NCBI GenBank assembly: GCA_039024635.1
Contig: JBCCQA010000055.1
Coordinates: 1-9,842, forward strand
DNA: 9,842 nucleotides
Source: Kuafuiihalomonas sp039024635
GTDB taxonomy: Bacteria; Myxococcota; Kuafuiibacteriia; Kuafuiibacteriales; Kuafuiibacteriaceae
Reading direction: 5' to 3'
Shown in pieces: positions 1 to 5,466 of this stretch. The translations under genes and the position numbers were made by a program. The notes under the pieces are model-generated. The model did not search any database. It saw nothing but the letters and a program-made list of their open reading frames with translations, and was not told the origin of the DNA. Position 1 is the stretch's first letter. The number at the start of each line of letters is the position of its first letter.

Positions 1-144
1 CTCAACTGACTTCCCCTCCACGGTAGTCGGCTCGAAGCAGCGCCTCGTTCCGTCAGGCCGATAGAGAAAGGTCCTCGAGTGTCCCGACCCAGAACGCACC
101 ACCCAGACACCGTCTTCAGTTTCGCCAAGCGTGCTGACTTCTGA
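1..144 (-). other. Left-edge sequence, possible partial reading frame on minus strand
   Basis: All three plus frames are closed by stops within this stretch. On the minus strand a frame is open across the whole stretch and off the window edge, giving residues such as GETEDGVWVVR and FLYRPDGTRRCFEP. I do not recognise a family. A second minus frame is also open, so the openness alone is weak evidence. The sequence ends at the left inverted repeat of the IS2-like element, so any gene here is probably truncated by that element. It does not resemble the missing N-terminal half of the LysR gene found on the other side of the IS. Confidence 0.2.
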
Positions 145-170
145 TGTAGCCTCCGTTTCGACCGGACACC
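145..170 (+). repeat. Left terminal inverted repeat of IS2-like element
   Basis: Starts TGTAGCCTCCG and ends ACCGGACACC. The reverse complement of the right end starts TGTAGTTGCCCCCG and ends ACCGGACACC. The outer five and inner ten bases are identical; the middle differs by a short gap and substitutions. The exact outer boundary is inferred from this pairing. Confidence 0.75.
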
Positions 171-221
171 TCGAAGGAGGTCTCTGGAATAGAAGTTGGA
201 TTGACAATCGAGCCTTTGGAG

Positions 222-452
222 ATGGGACGACGGAGACGGTTCACGGTTGAGCAGAAGCTAGCTCTCTTGGGGGAGGCGGAGCGTCCAGGGGGTTCGATCT
301 CGGAGACAGCCAGAAGGTTTGGCATCGCACCATCCGTCATGTTCTTGTGGAGGCGAACCATGGACGACGCGACGAAACAGGGACTCAAGGGCAACGAGAA
401 GGTTGTCCCCAGAGGGCGAGATAAAGGAGCTCGAGCGAGTGCTGGGTCGTAA
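222..452 (+). pseudogene. IS2-group transposase OrfA (InsC-like), frameshifted
   Basis: OrfA supplies the sequence-specific DNA-binding part of the transposase. From the ATG at 222 it reads GRRRRFTVEQKLALLGEA, then an HTH (about residues 20-45, ending IAPSVMFLWRR), close to IS2 OrfA. An in-frame TTG at 201 is possible but has no better ribosome-binding site. After KVVP the frame is lost: the conserved leucine-zipper-like block EIKELERVLGRKTMEAEIL continues in the +1 frame from about 411 on, best explained by one extra C in the CCCC run at 407-410. The main frame then ends in unrelated residues at 452, while the shifted tail stays open to 657. Either a real inactivating mutation or a sequencing error. 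The family identification is firm. Confidence 0.8.
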
Positions 453-500
453 GACGATGGAAGCTGAGATCCTGAAGGACGCTCTGCGCATCGCCGGCGT

Positions 501-506
501 AAAAAA
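501..506 (+). promoter_or_regulatory. A6 run, candidate programmed frameshift site of the IS
   Basis: A run of six A lies at the end of OrfA, where IS2-group elements carry an A-rich slippery site for -1 frameshifting to make the OrfAB fusion. Reading -1 from the OrfA tail frame here gives RKKRQLARKPSKKGGGQ and then a stop at 549-551, instead of entering OrfB. A further base is therefore missing near 540. Role inferred from family knowledge. Confidence 0.4.
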
Positions 507-547
507 CGTCAGCTTGCGCGCAAACCGTCGAAGAAGGGCGGTGGCCA

Positions 548-1357
548 GTGAAGCGGGTCGCGGAAGCCTTGGACGTCTCTCGACCGCCCTTGGCCAAGGC
601 CGCGGGTCCGGGCCGGCCGCCGAGGTACAACAAGGCTGTCGACGTCGAGCTGCTTGAGCGGATCAAGCTCATCACGGACGCGCGTCCGACGAACGGCTAC
701 CGGCGCGTCACGGCCCATCCGAACCGCGAAAGACCTCTTGAGGAGCACGTGAACCACAAGCCGGTGTATCGCGTCATGAAGGCCGCGGGGCTCTTGCTGC
801 CCCGGCACATAGGCCGGGTGGAGCGGCCTCATGACGGCAAGGTCATCACGCTGAAAAGCAACCTTCGCTGGTGCTCGGACAGTTTCGAGATCCGATGCTG
901 GAACGGCGAGAAAGTCTACGTGGCTTTCAGTCAGGACTGCTGCGACCGAGTGATCATCTCGTGGGTGGGAGCGAGTCGGCAATTGGATGGTGGCGACCTC
1001 CGCGACTTGATGGCGATGACAGTCGACGAGCGTTCTTCGTCGACCGCGTGGCATCATCCGGTCGAGTGGCTGACGGACAACGGCCCGCCTTACGTCGCGC
1101 ACGAGACGCGTCGCTTTGGTCGCGAGTGCGGGCTGCTGGTGCGGAACACGCCGTCGTACTCGCCTGAGTCTAACGGCATGGCGGAGGCGATGGTGAAGAC
1201 GCTGAAGCGCGACTACGTGTACTTGGCCGATCTCTGGGATGCAGAGACGGTCCTGCGGCTGCTGCCGATCTGGATCGAAGACTACAACGAGAATCATCCC
1301 CATAAGGGCCTCAAGATGAGGTCCCCGAGGGAGTATCGCCGGGGCAACTCGGCCTGA
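548..1357 (+). CDS. IS2-group transposase OrfB (InsD-like), DDE integrase
   Basis: This is the catalytic half of the transposase, which cuts and joins IS ends. The listed start is a GTG; in nature the domain is normally made as an OrfAB fusion, so a free start here is uncertain. The frame is open for 269 residues. An IS3-type HTH_21 segment (about 30-80, with RPTNGYRRV and VNHKPVYRVMKAAGLLL) precedes an rve-type catalytic core: D111 in RWCSDSFE, D177 in VEWLTDNG and E213 in SPESNGMAEA, with 35 residues between the second D and the E as expected. It ends with YNENHPHKGLKMRSPREY, a hallmark C-terminus. Residues just before the GTG (WP) belong to the conserved WPVKRVAEAL junction, showing that coding similarity begins upstream of the start. 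Catalytic residues are intact even though the junction with OrfA is broken. Confidence 0.88.
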   Translation: MKRVAEALDVSRPPLAKAAGPGRPPRYNKAVDVELLERIKLITDARPTNGYRRVTAHPNRERPLEEHVNHKPVYRVMKAAGLLLPRHIGRVERPHDGKVITLKSNLRWCSDSFEIRCWNGEKVYVAFSQDCCDRVIISWVGASRQLDGGDLRDLMAMTVDERSSSTAWHHPVEWLTDNGPPYVAHETRRFGRECGLLVRNTPSYSPESNGMAEAMVKTLKRDYVYLADLWDAETVLRLLPIWIEDYNENHPHKGLKMRSPREYRRGNSA

Positions 1358-1362
1358 ATTCG

Positions 1363-1389
1363 GTGTCCGGTTTGACGGGGGCAACTACA
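1363..1389 (+). repeat. Right terminal inverted repeat of IS2-like element
   Basis: Reads GTGTCCGGT inward and ends CAACTACA outward, pairing with the left end at 145-170. It begins six bases after the OrfB stop, a normal distance for the family. Confidence 0.75.
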
Positions 1390-1913
1390 CTCGTCTTGTC
1401 GATCTCGTCTCAGAAGACGTCGATGTGGTTATCCGAGCCACGGTAGCGAGCCAAAGCGAGCTCATTGGCAGAGCGATTCGAACGTCGCGCGTAGTTTGCG
1501 TAGCGTCGCCCGAGTACCTTGCACGCAAGGGAACACCGAGGTCCGTCTCAGAGCTGGCTCATCACGCCTGCATCTGCGCTCTTGGTCAGTCACCTTCGAG
1601 ACAGTGGCCAACTTGGGATGGTTCAGGGATCGAGGTCTTCAGTCGCTTCGCCAGCAACGATCTCACGATCAGGTGGCATGCAGTGGTACAAGGTCACGGT
1701 CTGGCCCTCCTTCCCGAGTCGCTCATCAAGGACGACGAACAGGCGGGTCGACTCGTTCGCGTCCTCGACGGAACTCTTGGTGCCGAAGCCAAGCTCTGGG
1801 TTCTGTACGCGGACCGACAGCTGTTGGACCCGAAGATTCGAGCCTTCGTCGACCATCTCTTCCAATGGGTTGAGCGTCACGGATGGTATGACGAGTCCCT
1901 AAGACCTCATTGA
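1390..1913 (+). pseudogene. LysR-type transcriptional regulator, C-terminal fragment
   Basis: The frame is open from the IS end to the TGA at 1911-1913, about 174 residues of a family usually near 300. It starts RLVDLVSEDVDVVIRA, equivalent to the middle of a LysR effector-binding domain, followed by the conserved VVCVASPEYLARKGTPRSV, a VVQGHGLALLPESLI segment and a C-terminal LDPKIRAFVDHLFQWV. These mark the LysR substrate-binding (periplasmic-protein-like) fold. The N-terminal winged HTH and the first part of the effector domain are missing, and are not on the left flank of the IS. A GTG at 1425 could start a shorter peptide, but it could not bind DNA as a LysR protein does. It is most likely a relic truncated at the IS2-like element. 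Confidence 0.85.
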
Positions 1914-1988
1914 ATGGTCGTGGACCGCAGTTCCTTAAGGAGATCTAGGCGTTGCTTTGGCATGTGGACCGGGTCCCTGCGCAATCGA

Positions 1989-2017
1989 TTGACGGTGCGG
2001 GAGCCCGCGGGTAGCAA
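1989..2017 (+). promoter_or_regulatory. Possible promoter of the tetR gene
   Basis: TTGACG at 1989-1994 is a good -35 match, followed after 17 bases by a weak -10-like TAGCAA at 2012-2017, about 20 bases before the regulator ATG. Consensus fit only, so tentative. I saw no copy of the downstream 2689-2712 palindrome here, so there is no visible sign of autoregulation at this site. Confidence 0.25.
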
Positions 2018-2038
2018 TGAGGCGGACGGTCTAAGGAC

Positions 2039-2680
2039 ATGGCACGACCCCGACAAGTGTCCGATGCGGATATCCTGGCCACGGCTCGGGCCCTCTTCCT
2101 CAAGCACGGGCCAACCTTGGCAACCTCAGTCATCGCCGATGCCCTCGGCATCTCTCAGCCAGCGCTCTTCAAGCGGTTCCACAGCAAGGACGAGCTCCTG
2201 ATTGAATCGATGATGTGCGAAGTCCCGGATTGGGAGCAACTAATCGGCGGTGCACCGGACGGCCGCCCACTTCGTCGACAGTTGATCGAGATCGCTGGCC
2301 GTCTCTCCAAGCACATGAAGGAAGATGTCCCGTGTGCGATCGTGCTTCGCTCGAGCAAGCTGGATCTCTCCGACCTTCATGAACGCTTCCACGATGGCCC
2401 GCCTCCACTTTCCGCTCTGCGGACGCTGTCAAGATGGCTCGACAACGCGCGAAGTGCGGGTCTAACGCGAAAGGACTTTGACGCCCAGGCCATCGCCACG
2501 ATGCTCCTCGGATCGGTCATGTTCAGGACCTTTCTGAACCATGCGGCGGTGACTCTTCCCCACGAGGTGGGCGCTTCTGACGACCCCGAGCACCTGGGGA
2601 GAATCGTCGATGAGATCGTCCAGGCTATTCAGCCTAGGCCAACATCGAGCCCCTCGGTCGACGACGAGCCTCCTGGTTAA
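2039..2680 (+). CDS. TetR/AcrR-family transcriptional regulator
   Basis: A 213-residue protein, normal length for the family. The N-terminal TetR HTH spans about residues 10-56: ILATARALFLKHG (helix 1), then LATSVIADALGISQPALFKRF (HTH and recognition helix), then the signature HSKDELL. The rest is the variable all-helical ligand-binding and dimerisation domain, with a proline/serine-rich tail. It precedes an RND efflux operon on the same strand with 97 bases between, the standard arrangement for a local repressor; a strong palindrome lies in that gap. The inferred role is ligand-relieved repression of the pump, cytoplasmic, as a dimer. The ATG at 2039 is chosen because the HTH starts just after it. 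Shine-Dalgarno support is poor: AAGGA at 2033-2037 is too close and GAGGCGG near 2019 is rather far. Ligand cannot be predicted. Confidence 0.9.
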   Translation: MARPRQVSDADILATARALFLKHGPTLATSVIADALGISQPALFKRFHSKDELLIESMMCEVPDWEQLIGGAPDGRPLRRQLIEIAGRLSKHMKEDVPCAIVLRSSKLDLSDLHERFHDGPPPLSALRTLSRWLDNARSAGLTRKDFDAQAIATMLLGSVMFRTFLNHAAVTLPHEVGASDDPEHLGRIVDEIVQAIQPRPTSSPSVDDEPPG

Positions 2681-2688
2681 CCAGCATC

Positions 2689-2712
2689 AAGTTAGTGATT
2701 GAACACTTACTT
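2689..2712. promoter_or_regulatory. 24-bp palindrome, candidate TetR operator over efflux promoter
   Basis: Left arm AAGTTAGTG and right arm CACTTACTT are inverted repeats matching at 8 of 9 positions, separated by a 6-base centre (ATTGAA). Size and symmetry suit a TetR-dimer operator. It sits nine bases after the tetR stop, in a locally AT-rich stretch upstream of the efflux genes. A -35-like TTGAAC (2699-2704) lies inside it, with only a weak -10-like TAGGCG 17 bases on (2722-2727). Binding here would block the promoter. The palindrome is seen directly; its function is inferred. Confidence 0.6.
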
Positions 2713-2777
2713 ATTCTGCGCTAGGCGAGACGGATGGAGCTACGTTTCGTCTCATCGTGGCCTTCTACCGCTGACAG

Positions 2778-4292
2778 GTGCCGCTCCCAAGCACGGATAA
2801 GCGACTATGCACCTACCTGGAAGCCGAACTCGTTCCCGGGCTTTCGCGACACCGGGATTCCAGGATCCAGCTGATGCTGTGGCTCTTGATACTGACGACG
2901 GTTCCGGAGTCGTCGGTCCTGCACGAGCTGGATACGATCGTGGCGGCCTACGCGGACCATTCAGAGGCTCTAGAGGAGCCGGACAAGACGGCAAACGACG
3001 ATGAAGAATGGTGGAAGCTGTTTGGTGATCCGGCCCTGACGCAAGCCATCGAAGAGGGACTGGGCGAGAACCGAGAACTCAGGGCGGCCGCGACTCGAGT
3101 CCAACAGGCCCGATCCACGAGCCTTGTGACGCTGGCTCCATATCTACCTCAGGTATCGGCAGACGGCACGGCCCAAGCCGCTCCCTTTGATTCGCTTGGG
3201 TTTCAATTCGGAGGTGGGATTGCTCCGCAACCAGGAGTGGATCCTCCGGACGTCTTCTACACGGGGAGTGCGCTCCTCAATGCACGATGGGAGCTCGATA
3301 TCTGGGCTCGCGGGTACCTCGACTTTCAAGCAGCACGACTCGAGAGGCTCGCGACCGAGGGAGACCAAGCGTCTGCCGCTCATCTACTCAGTACGGCTAT
3401 CGGAGACACGTACTTCGACGTTGTCGTCGCAAACGAGCTCATCGACGTTGTTGAAGAGCAGATTGAAGCCAATCAGAGCCTACTCAGGCTCCTCGAGTTC
3501 CGCTTCGAGCGCGGAGACACTACGGCTCTCGACGTCCTGCAGCAGGAACAGCAACTGGCAGCCCGGTCGGCCGAGCTGCCTCCCCTAAGAGTGCAGCTTC
3601 GCTTGGCTCAGCAGCGCCTTCTGGTCCTACTTGGGCGATCTCCAACGGGCCCGTCGATCGACACCGCCCCAAGGTTGGCCAAGCTTCCTCCCCAGCCTTC
3701 CCTCGGGCTTCCGAAGGATCTTCTTTCCAATCGGCCGGACCTGCGCGCCGCTCTTGATCGAATGGACTCAGCAAAGAGGCGGTCCGGTCACGCATTGGAG
3801 CGATTCCTGCCCTCGCTAAGCATCAACGGAAGTACGGGATGGCAGTTCTTCCGGGCCGAAGAAACGAGCACCGTCTTCCTTTGGGGAGCCGGAGCGACCC
3901 TCAGCATCCCGCTGTTCGACGGGCTCAACAACGTGGCTCAACTGCAACGAAGTCGAGCCCAGGAGCTTCAGGCGGAAGAGAACCTGGCTCAGGCCTTCTT
4001 GCAGGCCGTCCAAGAGGTTGAAGCGGCGCGTACGAGTGAGGAAGGAAACCTGAAGCAGCTTCACCTTCTTCGAAAGCAGGAAGCTGCTGCTGGGCTTGCA
4101 CTTCAAGAGTCCGAGATCCGATACATCTCTGGGCTCGGCGACTACCTTGCTGTTCTGACGGCTCTCAATGCTCAGCATGCTGCGCAACGAGCGGCGCTTC
4201 AGGCTCACCGAGATTCGATCGACGCGCGAATCCGCTTGCACGAAGCCTTGGCCGGTCCGTGGACCCTAGGCCTTGGCGCAGCTCGAGACTGA
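2778..4292 (+). CDS. Outer-membrane efflux channel (OMF, TolC/NodT-like)
   Basis: Outer-membrane factor of a tripartite pump: a trimer forming the outer-membrane pore and periplasmic tunnel. Numbered from the GTG at 2778 (504 residues), the family opening is EEWWKLFGDPALTQAIEEGL (about 76-95). Two OEP repeats follow: the first about 95-285 with ARWELDIWARG (169-179) and helices ending GDTTALDVLQQEQQLA; the second about 310-490 with LLSNRPDLRAA (315-325), FLPSLSINGSTGWQF, ATLSIPLFDG and GLGDYLAVLTALN. The N-terminus is unclear. The GTG lacks a ribosome-binding site, whereas the ATG at 2874 follows CAGGA at good spacing and begins a hydrophobic MLWLLILTTVPESS that could be a short signal. Either way I see no lipobox cysteine, although many NodT-type channels are lipoproteins. 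It is first in the operon; its stop lies just before the fusion-protein start. Confidence 0.9.
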   Translation: MPLPSTDKRLCTYLEAELVPGLSRHRDSRIQLMLWLLILTTVPESSVLHELDTIVAAYADHSEALEEPDKTANDDEEWWKLFGDPALTQAIEEGLGENRELRAAATRVQQARSTSLVTLAPYLPQVSADGTAQAAPFDSLGFQFGGGIAPQPGVDPPDVFYTGSALLNARWELDIWARGYLDFQAARLERLATEGDQASAAHLLSTAIGDTYFDVVVANELIDVVEEQIEANQSLLRLLEFRFERGDTTALDVLQQEQQLAARSAELPPLRVQLRLAQQRLLVLLGRSPTGPSIDTAPRLAKLPPQPSLGLPKDLLSNRPDLRAALDRMDSAKRRSGHALERFLPSLSINGSTGWQFFRAEETSTVFLWGAGATLSIPLFDGLNNVAQLQRSRAQELQAEENLAQAFLQAVQEVEAARTSEEGNLKQLHLLRKQEAAAGLALQESEIRYISGLGDYLAVLTALNAQHAAQRAALQAHRDSIDARIRLHEALAGPWTLGLGAARD

Positions 4293-4299
4293 GCGAGCG

Positions 4300-5466
4300 A
4301 TGGCACGTAGACTCCACTGGCTTTTGCCCCTGTCGATCATCGTCCTCGGTCTCTTCATCGCACGTGGTCTGATAGCCATCGGTCCAACGGCTGAACGTCG
4401 CTCCGGAGAGACACCGAAACCTGTCGTCGAATACTTGACCGCGGAGCTCGAGGCCAGGGCGATACCTATCAGCGCAACAGGCTTTGTTGAAGCCGCGGAG
4501 GCCGTCAGCATGATTCCTGAAGTAAGCGGACGGGTCGCTTGGCGCTCTCCAAAACTCAGCCCGGGCGGACGATTCTTGGCCGGAGAACTCATCGCGCGCC
4601 TCGAGTCGAGCGAGTACGAGCTGGCCGTCGAGGAAGAGCGCGCTCGCGTCCAGTCTGCTGCCCTGGACCTGGAGCTCGAGAAGAGTCGCGGCGCGATCGC
4701 AGCCCAAGAGTGGCATCTGCTACACGGCAACTCATCCCAACCCAACCCCCTTGCGCTTCGTACTCCGCAACAAGAGACAGCGAAGGTCGCGCTCGAGAGC
4801 GCCAAGAGTGGTCTTAGACGAACCCAGCTCAGCCTCGAACGGACCGAGCTGCGAGCTCCGTTTGACGCCACAGTGGTCAGTGAAGACCTCGCGCTCGGAC
4901 AGCGCGTCGGACCCGGGGCACCTGTGGCCGAGCTCATCGGTACAGGCGAGTTCAGAGTCAGGGTGGGAGTTCGACTGGAGGACCTTCGAAACATCGACAT
5001 TCCCGGGACGGCAGGCGTAGAGGAAGGCTCTAAGGCACGCGTCGTACAGCAACTCTCAGACGGAACGATCGTAGAACGCGAAGGCAGGGTGTTTCGCCTC
5101 GTGGACCGTTTGAGCTCCACAACGCGTCGAGCTCAGCTCCTCGTATCCGTGAGGAATCCTCTCGAGCGCGTCGACGGCTTGCCCCTGCTGGTCGGCGCTT
5201 TCGTGGAGGTCGTCATCTCCGGCCGAGTCATAGACGGTTTGACTGGCTTGGCGTCGAGCGCCATCCACAACGGTGACGAAGTATGGAGCGTCGAAAACGA
5301 TAGGCTAAAGCGAAGCCAGATTCGGACTCGATTCGTAGAAGGTTCACGAATCTACGTAAGCGGACTCCCATCTATGACTGCGGTCGTGCTGACGACTCTC
5401 TCGAACCCAACCGATGGCATGGTCGTCGACGCAAGACCCGCCACTCTCGACGGACAAGCCCCATGA
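4300..5466 (+). CDS. RND efflux periplasmic adaptor (membrane-fusion protein, HlyD/AcrA-like)
   Basis: Adaptor joining the inner-membrane permease to the outer-membrane channel. I prefer the ATG at 4300, seven bases past the channel stop, giving 388 residues; a TTG at 4273 would overlap the channel gene by 20 bases. After MARRLHW comes a single membrane anchor (LLPLSIIVLGLFIARGLIAI, about 8-27). The first lipoyl half includes ATGFVEAAEAVSMIPEVSGRV (about 59-79, split here) and GELIARLESSEYELAVEEERA. An alpha-hairpin covers about 108-180. The second lipoyl half starts LERTELRAPFDATVVSED, the family hallmark, and runs to about residue 215. Beta-barrel and membrane-proximal regions follow. No lipobox is visible, so it is probably anchored by the helix. 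Its TGA overlaps the permease ATG (ATGA), indicating translational coupling. Confidence 0.9.
   Translation: MARRLHWLLPLSIIVLGLFIARGLIAIGPTAERRSGETPKPVVEYLTAELEARAIPISATGFVEAAEAVSMIPEVSGRVAWRSPKLSPGGRFLAGELIARLESSEYELAVEEERARVQSAALDLELEKSRGAIAAQEWHLLHGNSSQPNPLALRTPQQETAKVALESAKSGLRRTQLSLERTELRAPFDATVVSEDLALGQRVGPGAPVAELIGTGEFRVRVGVRLEDLRNIDIPGTAGVEEGSKARVVQQLSDGTIVEREGRVFRLVDRLSSTTRRAQLLVSVRNPLERVDGLPLLVGAFVEVVISGRVIDGLTGLASSAIHNGDEVWSVENDRLKRSQIRTRFVEGSRIYVSGLPSMTAVVLTTLSNPTDGMVVDARPATLDGQAP

Larger units (their letters stand above)
145..1389 (+). mobile_element. IS3-family insertion sequence, IS2 group (about 1.25 kb, probably inactive)
   Basis: The element is bounded by imperfect terminal inverted repeats that begin TGTAG and end CTACA, as IS3-family ends do. 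It contains the two expected genes: an HTH OrfA and an OrfB integrase with D, D and E in IS2-like context (WCSD, WLTDNG, SPESNGMAE). Length matches the 1.2-1.5 kb usual for the family. The five bases outside the two ends (TCTGA left, CTCGT right) do not match, so no target duplication is visible. Frame disruptions near 407-410 and near 540 suggest it can no longer make a normal OrfAB transposase. The right end lies directly against a truncated LysR gene. Confidence 0.88.

Noticed and set aside
509..1384. Long 291-codon minus-strand open frame across the IS
   Set aside because: It is a shadow of OrfB, whose plus-strand frame has clear DDE motifs. The minus translation is Arg/Pro-rich with no recognisable domain.
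1372..1389. IS2-type junction promoter made from TTGACG in the right end
   Set aside because: Joining the two ends does not place a -10-like hexamer at a suitable distance in the left end.
1952..2014. Short TTG-started leader peptide after AAGGAG at 1937-1942
   Set aside because: Only about 20 codons, with no attenuator-like structure after it; the Shine-Dalgarno match is probably chance or a remnant of the old LysR downstream region.
4266..5120. 284-codon minus-strand open frame
   Set aside because: Antisense to the membrane-fusion protein, Ser/Arg-rich and without domains; the plus-strand adaptor is unambiguous.
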